Shown here piece after piece: positions 22,206-32,396 of a stretch of DNA of 64,000 bases (positions within the stretch are counted from its first letter, which is position 1; the number at the start of each line of letters is the position of its first letter). The notes below the pieces were generated by a model. That model made no database searches and was not told the origin of the DNA. It saw only the letters and a list, made by a program, of their open reading frames with translations. The stretch covers positions 18,080,001 to 18,144,000 of the forward strand of contig JASXTE010000007.1 of NCBI GenBank assembly GCA_030280995.1. The letters run 5' to 3'. A program made the translations under genes and the position numbers. The stretch is from Hemileia vastatrix (taxonomy: Eukaryota > Basidiomycota > Pucciniomycetes > Pucciniales > Zaghouaniaceae).

Positions 22206-22664
22206 GATGCCCCCCGGCCATTTGATGAGCCGTACCCTCGACATCATACCCACATCCAAGTGCAACTTGATGTGGTTACACAATTTTGAGAAATTGAAAG
22301 AAAAGAAAATAAATGAAAGTTTTTAGAAGATAATTTTTATAATGATGATCACTGGGTGGGCTCCCTCCAATTCATAAAAAATGATTAGAGACCACCAGTG
22401 AGCATCACCTTTATAATAATTCATAATATATATTAAAGAAAAGAAATCACAATCTAAAATAAAAAAATCAAAAACAAAATAAAATAAAAAGAATCTTGAA
22501 TCCGGCGTTGAGAGCGGTGTCTCTTGATTCGTTCCAGTTTATAGTCTTAGTGGACTTCCTAAAATTAAAAGACAAAGCCAGGATTCAACTAGAAACAGGG
22601 AAAATTTTGGAAACGAACATTATGGGGTAATTGTGTATAGAGCAGCCAGCCCATCAATTACCCC
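22206..22664 (-). repeat. Three hairpin modules of element B in series, plus one mini-hairpin
   Basis: In plus-strand order: the GGCC-ATTTGATGAGCC / CCACATC-GATGTGG module (22206-22286); the GATCACTGGGTGG / CCACCAGTGA module (22347-22402); a mini-hairpin near 22534 (loop TTAGTG); and the GGGGTAATTG / CAATTACCCC module (22624-22664, ten paired bases). Element C has the same modules in the same order between 14667 and 15607. The shared order shows a common ancestral 3' region. The arms are kept better than the spacers. Confidence 0.75.
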
Positions 22665-22874
22665 CACACTTGCCAATATTTAATTAAGAAGGTTCCCCTG
22701 TGAACACTTCTTCCAATAAATTTTAAAATTTTTCCAAAACTATCTTCACCCATATTTTAAGAATTTTAAATTTTGAAAATTTTCAATGAAGGTTTTCTCG
22801 TATTTCGTTATGTTTCATCATAGTTTCGTCGCCCATATGCAGTGTAACGATAGTAAATTATTTGATAAAAAAAA

Positions 22875-23285
22875 GAAGATAGTTTATCCTCGTTGCGGAG
22901 GTCGTCATAAGATTTTTATAAACATCATAGTTTATCCTCATTGCGGAGTTCGTCCATATAATTTCATAAATGTCATAGTTTATCCTCATTGCGGAGGATC
23001 CATAAAATTTAAGAAGTTTCATAGTTTATCCTCATTGCAGAGGATAATAAAATTTGATAATTGTCATTAAAATTGTAGTTTATCCTCATTTCGGAGTTGA
23101 TAAAATTTAAGAAATTTCATAGTTTATCCTCATTGCGGAGGAATCCATAAAGTTTCATTGATATCATAGTTTATCCTCATTGCGGAGGATCCATAAAATT
23201 TCGTTGATATCATAGTTTATCCTCATTGCGGAGGATCCATAATATTTAAGAAATTTCATAGTTTATCCTCATTGCGGAGGAATCC
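22875..23285 (-). repeat. Mini-hairpin array of the CCTC/GAGG type, nine copies
   Basis: Copies with GTTTATCCTC, loop ATTGCG, then GAGGAT or GAGG variants lie near 22881, 22929, 22975, 23018, 23074, 23119, 23166, 23212 and 23258, spaced about 45 bp. The rightmost copy forms the last codons and stop of pol (LRNEDKL). A coding-end hairpin and the non-coding array are therefore continuous. Confidence 0.85.
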
Positions 23286-26200
23286 TTCGGCACTCCTGGT
23301 GCCTCTAGGATAGAACCGTTTCACTTGATCAGCCGCTACCCTCTTCTTCAATACTACTCCATCCAACTCTTCTAGCACATATGAACCGCCGGAAACTTGC
23401 TCCTTGATTTTATACGGTCCATTCCACCTATCTGCAAACATTTTTCCCCATTGACTTTCCAAACTCCTATTATACACCAGGACCATATCACCTGGGTTCA
23501 AAGGTTTCCTTAATCAATGTGCCAACCGCTCATCCCAATATCTAACTGATTGATTTCGGATCTTCATCATCCGTGAATATGCCTTTTCTAAATATTCTTC
23601 TTTCTTTTCTAGCTGCATCATTCTTGCACACAATAATTCTTCAGTAGTTTTGACCGTGTCCCAGTCAACTCCAAGATATGATTCAGCTTCTAAATCAACC
23701 GGTAAAACTGCTTTCTGTCCAAAAACAAGTTCATAAGGTGAAAATCCGGTCGTCCTTTTGGCAGTGATTCGATCAGCAAATAAAACTAAAGGTAAATAGT
23801 GCCTCCATTTTTCGGCACTTGTCCCACACATTTTAACTAAAGCATCCTTGATAACTTGATGCCCTCTTTCAACCATGCCTTCAGCTTCAGGATAATATGG
23901 GGTCGCTACCCTAACCTTTGATCCAACTTTCAATACGGCCTCTTTAAACTCTGTCCCAAATTCAGGACCTCCATCTACCGTCACCAACTTCATCACCCCA
24001 TACCTATATACCCAATTATTCAAAAAGAATTCTGCCACATTTTTGGCAGTTAAATTAATAAGAGGCGCTGCCTCTACCCAACCAGATAAATCATCTCTGG
24101 CCACAATTAAATATTTATACCGTCCCTCTTTTATATGAACGGCATCTAAACTAACTCTTCCAAAGAGCGTATATTCACCGGTCGCGCGTCCAGGTTCTTT
24201 TGGCCTTAAATAACTTCGTCTTTGACATTCTTCGCATGACTGAACCCACTGTTTAACAGCCATCTTCATGCCAGGCCACCAAAATCGATCAGAAATTCTT
24301 CTAAATGTTTCTCCAACGCCTCTATGCCCGAGATCTTCATGCAGTGATTTCAAAACTAATTCTTGCCCCATCTGTTGAGTTATAACTACTTGAGGATTTG
24401 GATACCTCCTCCTCATTAAACGTCGACCAGATAGGTAAAACGTAGATGACTTCCTCTTGATAGCCACCCATTCATCGTCTTCACACTCTTCTGGCCTCTC
24501 TAAAGTCAACAAATATTTGACTAACAAAAAATAAAAACCAGTCTGACCCCAGACTTCATCTTGAAAATCGATTAATATAACATCAATAGGGACTTCTCTA
24601 TCACCAATATCACCTGCACATGAATGAGCCAATAATTGTTGACCCCTAAATAAATCTTTAATCGAGCTATGTCGACGTTTTTCTTCTGAACCTTTGGATC
24701 CTTCGAAAACCGTATTTGAAAATACCTCTTTCTCTTTATCCACCTTTTTATTTAAGTTCTCTAATTCTCCAACATATACACCATTCCTTAATTTACTACT
24801 ATCCCACACTACCAATCCATTTTCCTCTACATACACCACATCTTCTTCTACCTCCTCTCTGCCGAATTTATCTACACCTTTTCCAACACCTTTATTAACA
24901 TAAAAACTATTTTCCAGTTTATCCTCTTGGTGGAGGTCATCATCATCATAATCTAAACACAATAGTCCTGCCAGTTTAACCTCATGGGGGAGGTATGGAA
25001 AATCTTCAGCTCCTTTAGTGCTGGCTTTGATAATAGGTATATCTTCATCGAACTCTTCTGAGTCTGAATCTTCTTCAGTGGGTGGTCTCCTTGATAAACC
25101 ATCTGGCATAGTAAAAGTTTTGCCAGGCTTATGAACTAAATCAAACGAAAAATGTTGAATAAAAGCTACCCATCTTGTCATGGGTGCATTCGGTAAACTT
25201 GGGGAATTAATCATCTGGATTAACGATTTCGCATCCACTTGCAACTCAAAATGTTGCCCCCACAAAATATGCTGAAGTTTCTTCAGTATTTTTGCCACAC
25301 CACATAATTCCAATTTTGGTTGAGAATATCTTGATTCGACCTCAGTAAATACTACAGATTCATACCTAACTTGCCTGATGTAACCAGCTTTATCCATCTG
25401 AGACAAAACCGCCCCAGCTGCAACCTGACTTGAATCAACTGCTAAATAAATTCTGCCAGCATCTTTTCCATAATCCAACTTGTGCAGGACTAAATCCTTC
25501 CCCACAACCTCCTTCAACTTCACAAACGCCTTCTCACACTCTTCATCCCACTCCCAGTCTGCATCCTTTCTCGTTAACCGTCTCAATGGAGCTGCCAATG
25601 AAGAAAAGTCCTTAATAAACATTCTAACATATACGCAAACGCCTAAAAACCCTCTGACTTCGGTCGTATTCTTGGGTCTTGGCCAGGACTGAATTTTGTT
25701 AACTTTCTTCTTGGACATAATCCTACCCTCTCTACATACCACATGGCCTAATATTTCTAAGGCTGGCACACAACATGAAAATTTTGAACCTGAAATAGTT
25801 AAACCAGCCTCTTCAATTCGAAACAAGATTCTTTCTAAAGTAATTGCAAACTCCCAAATGAATTTGCGTATCCCGGGATTCTCTTCCAACACCTGGTTAT
25901 CATAGTCGGTTGTTGGTCCCTTAATTCCTCCATCATCTATAAAGATTCCAGCATATTGTGGAATTTCATCTTGAAGGATCCAAGCCATCTGAGCTTGATA
26001 AACTGCAACCGAATTTGTTGCTCCTTGAGGTAATCTTGTTAACTGTAAACGTCCAAGTGGTGTATCGAATGTAGTGAGAGGTCTTGAGTCCGGATGTAAC
26101 TCTCTCTCATCATATCCACCCATAATATCTCCCAAACCATAACACACTCTCCCTGCAAATGCTTCAACAAACTCCTCAGCACTAGGCGGTATCCCAGCAT

Positions 26201-27431
26201 CCTTTATTGTAACCCTATTTAATTCCCTAAGATCATGAACAACTCTAAGCTTGCCATTTGGTTTCTTGATACAAAATACCGGACTAGAATAACTTGACGT
26301 TGATTGCTCATACAGTCCAGTGCGTATCCGTTCTCTGACAACTTCGATATAAGCTTCTTTCAATGCAGCCGGAATAGGAATCGGTTTCTGCTGCCACGGT
26401 TCATGACATACCACAGGAATCTTGTAAGGCTCCCCATAGGAATGCTTCAACACACCCCTCTCCTCTTCTTTAAAAGCAATGGCCTTCTCTCGCTTGACCA
26501 TCACATCCAACAACAACTTCTTCTCTTCTCCAGACAACCAACCATCAGGTCCAAAATTAACAACACCCAGTCTCTCAAAAGTGATTCTTGACGTCTCAGA
26601 AAATTCAGGCGGATTCTTTACCAAGGGACTTTCATAAGGATCTCTTGATAACCTTGGTCTTCTCAAAGGTGGATTTAATTCAGCAGGTAGCGGCTCATTA
26701 ATAGGTCTAACTTTATTTGCTACTTTCTTATATTTGGCTGCGTCCACATCTAAATAAACTTGAGGTAAAACATCGCCATTAAAACTCTCATCAAATGAAT
26801 CTTCTTCATTGCCAGAATCAGAATAAGAAAAATTAGAAAAATATTTTATTTCATTTTTAAATTTTACCCTTTTCTCCTTTCCCTCGTCTAATTTATAAAC
26901 AGATTTTCCAACACCTTTGCTTCCCTTATCCAACAGTAAATCACCCGTAAAGAAAGTCGGCAGTTTAACCTCTTGCTGGAGGACCGGAATTGAATTTTCA
27001 CAAAAATTATTTTTTTGAGTTTTAATTATACTGAGATTTTTTATCGGATTTTGATGTGATTTTTGCAGTTTACCCTCTTGCTGGAGGTCCAAAATAGAAG
27101 GAGATACTTGCAGTTTAACCTCTTGCTGGAGGTCTGTAAACATACCCTTCCAATTTTTATCCAACCTAATTTGGCCCATTTTGCCTTTTTCACCGTTTTT
27201 AAATTTAATAGAAAAACCGGGTAAATCCAATAAACATATAGAAAAGTCCAAAACATATTTGCACTCCAAAGTAATATTAACAGAAAATAATTGAGAATCC
27301 ACTTGAATTATCTCCAAGTGAGCTGACCTATTGCAATCTGGGATCTCATCCTGAGGAGAGATTACAACATTAGAGCGATCAGCCCCAGCTACCCCAAAAA
27401 ATGAGGGCATCCATCCTTTTCCAACAAACAT
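23256..27431 (-). CDS. pol polyprotein of element B (RT, RNase H, integrase, GPY/F)
   Basis: 1,305 codons are open from 27431 to 23514, then a TGA, then 82 more codons (23501-23256) in the same frame with the GPY/F-type tail RWNGPYKIKEQ. Approximate residues in the ORF: Lys-rich linker with LQQEVKL repeats 90-170; RT 370-560 with the catalytic F-I-D-D near 497-500; RNase H from about 660 (LAVDSSQVAAG); integrase zinc domain HEDLGHRG to CEECQ near 1040-1067; catalytic D near 1094 (SLDAVHI), D near 1151 (TVDGGPE) and E near 1187 (GMVERGHQ). Pol is in the -1 frame relative to gag, overlapping it by about 43 nt, so expression by -1 frameshifting is inferred. The one stop lies where element C has arginine, a CGA-to-TGA change. 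No chromodomain is seen. Confidence 0.93.
24915..24994 (-). repeat. Two in-frame mini-hairpins within pol of element B
   Basis: At 24915-24938 the loop is TTGGTG and at 24972-24994 it is ATGGGG; both have CCTC paired with GAGG. On the coding strand they encode DLHQEDKL and YLPHEVKL. Confidence 0.7.
26961..27134 (-). repeat. Three in-frame mini-hairpins near the start of pol of element B
   Basis: Copies at 26961-26983, 27066-27089 and 27111-27134 all have loop TTGCTG and CCTC/GAGG arms. They encode LQQEVKL, LQQEGKL and LQQEVKL. The spacing codons differ, so the hairpin unit is what recurs. Confidence 0.75.
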
Positions 27432-29997
27432 AATTCACCAGAAGTCGTCCGTTTAATATGCCGCTTCTTGGTGCAAACGCAACACTGGCACAGAGTAGTA
27501 ATCCCTGGTTGTGTTTCCCAACCTTCATCTCCAGGAGGCGCTAACCGCATATGTAACCTCCGCATATCTTCACCAGTGATCTCCAAACTAATCCCCATTC
27601 CAGCTTGATACCCTATCCTGGCCTCAAAATCCATCAAAAAAGGACCGCCAAGAACAGTTTTGACTGCTCCTCTGGCCACATAAAAGTGAACCTTACCAAC
27701 AGATCCACCAATGCCTAACCTGACATGCTCAGCTGTACCCATCAGCTCTGTTGCATGCCCTCCAATACCTCTGAGGTTTCCCCCAGTTCCACTTTTAATT
27801 GGCAAGCCTATACTCGTCGCTTGCTCCAATGAAATTAAATTAATTTGAGACCCTGAATCGACCAAGGCCTTTACTTCTTTACCATTAAGAGTTACCACCA
27901 GGTAACCCAGGGGAGCGGAAAAATGTGTATCTACATCTTCCCCAAACTTTTCAGCATTTTCACAAATATATTCCACCTCTCCAGTGGAAACCCGACGCCT
28001 CGTCAAATGCTTCTTTTGCTTTTCAGCAAGCGCCGGACTAATCGTAAATAACTCCCCCAAAGATAAGGGAATCTGCAGTTGATTCACCCTATTCAAAACT
28101 GCGTCCATCGCATTAGCTTGACCAGAAACTACTGGCCGCTCATACTGGACCTTTGATTTAACAACCTTGGCCCTGGGTACCTCTTGAGGTCCAACCGAGC
28201 CATCTTCACCCCCCATTATAACATCTTCACTTTCTATAACCCTAACTCCGTCACCAGCTTCTTGCACTAATCCTGATCCATTGCTAGTCCTTCTTACTCC
28301 CTCCATTGGGATGGGACCGCTAAAACTTGGTCTGGGTAGAGACGCCAACGGTACGTCCTCCTCAGAATCCGAATCATCCTCTGGCATAGGCTCACCATTT
28401 AAATCAAACTTGCCATAACTAGGGGGCCCCATATCAGCAATCCCCTTCTGCATTTTATATAATTTGTCCTTAGAGTAAGGGTTCAATTTGTTGGCGGCAG
28501 TTTGAGCACTAGAAATCTTGTCCTTAGAGTAAGGGTTCACTTTGTTATTGGCCTTGCCAGGATTAGCCCTCAATTGGCTCTGAATGCTACTTTTTGCCTT
28601 AGTAGCGGCTGCTCTTCTAGCAGCATTAACATCGTATTCGCCAGCCATACAGCTACCCTCCACCTGGGCAACCGTCACCAGCTCTAAACCTCCAAAAGAA
28701 GTAGAAAATGTGGCTTTACTGACCTCTTTCTCCTTGCCCTTGTCAGCTTTACCACCATTACCATTACCATTTTTACCACTCTTGGCATTAACATCTTCAT
28801 CCGTCACCTCTTCAAATCTGGCTCTTCTTTCAGCCGTTAAACTTCTTCTGACCAAATCAGAAGGAGAATGTCCATCACTGGGCTTGATGAACAAACCATC
28901 GGGAAATTTATAAACTTTACCATCGAATAAAACTCGCCCAGCATCCATATCCTTATCAAGAGCAAAACAAACTGTTGCTCTGTGCCCTCTCCTATTACAA
29001 TAGGAGCACACCTTTGGCTCATCATAGCCACCTCTATAATTACTACCACCATTCCCACCATTTCTCCCATTGCCTGGGAAGCGGTTACCGTTGTTATTGC
29101 CATTATAATTTCGACGTTCATAACCTCTAGACTGATAAGAAGTCGACGTCGACGAAGAAGCGATTGGGGCCTTATTGGCCTTCTGGGTTTCTTGAACAAA
29201 TATTTTTAATTGTTTTGTTAAATCGGCCAAGTGATCGACCATCTTATTATCTACATTGCCCTCCACTTTAGCAGCAGGTAATCCCATTTGTGCCTTCTTG
29301 GCCTCCTGGGCTTTGACCATAATATCGTTGTTTTCGGCCAAAACTTCGCTAACCTTGCTAACATATTGAGTGCATGACTCTTGATATTTGTCCAACGCCA
29401 ATAACTTGAGATGGGCCTGAATGTTCTCTTTGATAACCTCCAGAGCCGGCAGTTTCTGCTCACCATTAGGCAGTTCCTTCATCAAATCTTTTCTTGAAAG
29501 ATCCTTCAAGACGTCCATCGAATATCCCTGCTGCATGCTGACCAAAACAAATCTTTTGCTTGGTTCTCATGCACTAACTCGTCCACCAGTATAAGATATT
29601 CCACCACTTCATCAAACTGAACACAGAGCTTTTTGAAGTCAGCCATAGAAGAAACTCCACCTTTTGCTTGCCAGTCTCCAACAATTTTATTGAGGTCCAT
29701 CATAGTAAACCTAACACCCCATCTATCAACCATAGCTTTAGAAAGCTTAACCCAATCCTTGTCCTTGAATGCCTGCATAGCAATAACCTCTTTTTCCACC
29801 TCCCTATCGGCAATAAAAAATCTAACTTGCTTCACCATATCCACATGGGAAGCACCATCAACAGCAGCAGCAGCTTCATACCTGCTAATGAACCATTTAA
29901 CCTCCTCCCCATCAAACTTTGGGCCATCCCAAGAAACAATTCTAACTGAGGGAGTAAGAGGGTTAGAAGATCCAGAAGCAACAGCAGAAGAAGACAT
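27389..29997 (-). pseudogene. gag-protease of element B, one frameshift
   Basis: It starts at MSSSAVASG (29997). Capsid-like helices run to FWSACSRDI near 29512, where a one-base indel shifts the frame; the second frame continues MDVLKDLSRKDLM (about 29520) to the stop at 27389. The nucleocapsid knuckle CSYCNRRGHRATVC lies near 28970-29010, after a Gly/Asn-rich stretch. The protease has L-V-D-S-G-S (about 27849-27866) and GGPFLMDF. The C-terminus is Cys-rich (CQCCVC) just before the shift site. Comparison with element C supports the single indel. Apart from it, gag is open over about 870 codons. Confidence 0.88.
27395..27401 (-). promoter_or_regulatory. Probable -1 ribosomal frameshift site of element B
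   Basis: On the minus strand the gag frame reads CAT TTT TTG GGG TAG. The heptamer T-TTT-TTG fits the X-XXY-YYZ rule, and the -1 frame leads straight into pol. A weak stem (CTGGG with CCCAG downstream) is possible. In element C the heptamer recurs at 32403-32409 just before its gag stop. Confidence 0.65.
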
Positions 29998-30150
29998 CCC
30001 AATAAGTAATGAAAAGCGTTAACAATCGATAAAATAACAAGCCTCTTGCAGGCCAATAACAAAAATCCAATTAGAGTTCCAGAAAATAAGCCTCTTGCAA
30101 GCTAATAACGTTCTTGATCCAAGTAAGTCTTTAAAGAAAGCTAGAGAAAT

Positions 30151-30172
30151 CGAACCCCACGTTGGGCGCCAA
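30151..30172 (-). promoter_or_regulatory. Primer-binding site of element B
   Basis: On the minus strand TTGGCGCCCAACGTGGGG plus TTCG starts two bases after the LTR. The match reaches the TTCG that would pair with the T-loop of a tRNA, so a long primer match is likely. The tRNA is not identified. Confidence 0.7.
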
Positions 30173-30174
30173 CT

Positions 30175-31337
30175 ATGGTAAGGTAAACTCTTACAGTCGC
30201 CTTGCTGTAAGCAGAATCCGGAGGAGATATGTGGATTTAGCTGAAAACCCCGTCCTTCCAATAAAAATAACAAAATGGGTATTCTAAATCACTAAGCTAA
30301 CCAATCTACTTGGATCCGATTGATGAAAATAATGAAACTCTAAAATAATTAACGCTTATTGAGATTAAAAGAAAGTGGCTGTTGATAAAAGAAATACTGA
30401 TAACAACAATTAAGGTGTACCAGTGAAAGATCTGAAAAGATTGACTTTTATGTTTTTTATAATATTTTGAATTTTTATGAGACAGCAATAATCAAGTCCC
30501 AGAGATGAAGACCTTTCTAAAGATACCCTGTATGAAGTGTTATTTTAATTGTTGAGTAGTATTTCTAAAATGTTATACATAAAATATAAAGTTATAAGGG
30601 TATTACAATTTTATTTAATTTGTTGAGTAATAAAAAATGAGACCGTGGTGGTTAAAGATTAAGCTGTATGATGTGTCCCCCTTTCAATTTCGAGTTTGAG
30701 AGTCGCTTAAGTATTCCTAGTCACGTGCCTAAGTTTTCCCCTCCAGAGCTCTTCCAGAGTCAATCCGGAGCCCGTACGGAGTCCATACGGAGCCGGAACG
30801 GAGTCCGTACGGAGTCCGTACGGAGTCAAAGCGGAGTCCGTACGGAGTCGAAACGGAGTCCGTCCGGACGTCCGGACTCAATTTAGAACCTTAAAACTAT
30901 AATAAAAAATCTAGAAAAATTACACATAATAGAGCTACTTCCCCTTTACATACCAAACTAATTTTCGTAGTCTGCGCAGCTCTAATTACCCCGGGAAAAT
31001 TCATCAAAGTTAAGTAATTTTTGAAAACGTAAATATTTCTATAAAACTTTAAAATTCATTTAATAATATAAGAAAAATAGTAAAAATTCTGGGAAAATTT
31101 CCCAAGGTTCTTGAGTGACTTGACTTGATACTTATAAATTTTTAAGACCGTAAAAATAAGTTTTCTCCGTAAAATAAATTGTATTGTGTAGGCATTCGCT
31201 CGTGACCAATTTCTTCATATTTTAAACTCCAATAAATTAAATAAAACCCTTTTATAAAAATAATAACGCCAATCTTGCACGCTTGTAATAACTCCATTTA
31301 CGTACTTAGGTGCCGTACTAAACTTTAGGCTACCACA
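30175..31337 (-). repeat. 5' LTR of element B
   Basis: This is the partner of 18897-20059, with about seven differences by eye. It carries the CpG-rich CGGAGTCCGTA minisatellite at about 30757-30880 and would drive the minus-strand transcript. Confidence 0.93.
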
Positions 31338-31342
31338 ACGGT

Positions 31343-32390
31343 CACCCTAGCGGTCTCTACAAATTCTGGAGGATTCTTCACCAAAGGAGTACAGTACGGA
31401 TCTCTTGACAAAGAGGTCTCTTCAAGGGCGGATTCAAACCCACCATCATAGGCTCATTAACAGGCCTAATCTTCTGCGCTACCTTCTTATACTTTGCCGC
31501 TCCACCTTCAACTTGAGGGATCTTCAGGAATTCTTCATCACCAGACCTGGAATAAAAACCAAGGGTTTCCTCATTGCTCACATGTGTGACCAAGGTAATG
31601 TTTTTTAAAGGTGTAGAAGAAACCCTAGCGGTGCACAGTTGGGAGGACTTACTTTTAGACCCCAATATCACCACTCCAAAACTTTTCCGCAATTCTACAT
31701 CTTCATCCTCACTTCCAACTTCCAAATATTCAAATCTTGATTCATCTTCTGAATCACATCTTCTAAAATTGTGCAGTTTATCCTCATGCTGGAGGCCCAA
31801 AGATTGATCTTGATGATCTTCTTTCTTCATAATTTTCTGCAGTTTAACCTCATGCTGGAGGCCCAAAGATTGATCTTGATGATCTTCTTTCTTTATTATT
31901 TTCATATTTTTTTCTTGATTTTCTTGAATTATCTTGAAATTTTTTTCTTCTTTTCTTGAGTTTTCTTCTGACCTACAAAAATAACCAGGGGTTTCCCCAA
32001 TGCTCACAGGTGTGGCCCAGGTAATGTTTTTGAAAGGTGTAGAAGAAAACCTAGCGGTGCACAATTGGGAGGACTTACTTTTAGACCCCAATCTCACCGC
32101 CCCAAACCTTTTCTGCATATCTTTCAATAAAGATATATAACCAATCTTCTTCTTTGAACTTGAATTAAAAATAATTAAGAATCTTGAGAGAGAAAAGAGA
32201 CTTGATAAAAAACTTGATGAATACTTGCAGAGAAGAGAAACATTAAAAAGAGAAAGTTGAAAATCCACTTGGTATATCTCCAAGGGAGCTGACCTACTAC
32301 AACCTGTGATTTCCTCATCTTGGGGAGAGGTTGTAGCACTAGGGTGATCAGCCCTCATTACTCTAAAAAAGACAGACTCTCAATAGAGCC
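31343..32390 (-). pseudogene. pol of element C, N-terminal part
   Basis: Reading leftward from the shift site, the pol frame has one early TGA, then MRADHPSATTSPQDEE (matches the start of pol in B), a Lys/Glu-rich linker with two LQHEVKL-type repeats, and KIRPVNEPMMVGLNPPLKRP. A one- or two-base indel near 31415 breaks the frame before the conserved KNPPEF block, which then runs into the ACGGT at 31338-31342, where element B begins. It continues at 18891. Confidence 0.82.
31774..31895 (-). repeat. Tandem duplication of about 66 bp carrying two in-frame mini-hairpins
   Basis: The sequence CATGCTGGAGGCCCAAAG with its following 40 bases occurs twice (near 31788 and 31850). Each unit has a mini-hairpin with loop ATGCTG and CCTC/GAGG arms. 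The duplication gives KEDHQDQSLGLQHE twice in the protein. Confidence 0.75.
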
Positions 32391-32396
32391 TGAGCC

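Larger units (their letters stand above)
18897..31337 (-). mobile_element. Ty3-type LTR retrotransposon B, full length, nested in element C
   Basis: The LTRs 18897-20059 and 30175-31337 have identical length (1,163 bp) and only about seven differences that I noticed. A 5-bp duplication ACGGT flanks it (18892-18896 and 31338-31342). Removing the element and one ACGGT restores the element C pol frame exactly. The order on the minus strand is LTR, PBS, gag-protease, TTTTTTG shift site, pol, hairpin-rich 3' region, polypurine tract, LTR. I see one frameshift in gag and one in-frame stop late in pol. It is the youngest and best-preserved element here. Confidence 0.95.

Noticed and set aside
24694..25905. 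Several plus-strand open frames opposite pol of element B
   Set aside because: They mirror the codon pattern of the open pol on the other strand, lack domains and are shadows.
30151..30172. A possible tRNA gene fragment
   Set aside because: Only the 3'-end complement is present, directly beside an LTR; it is a primer-binding site.
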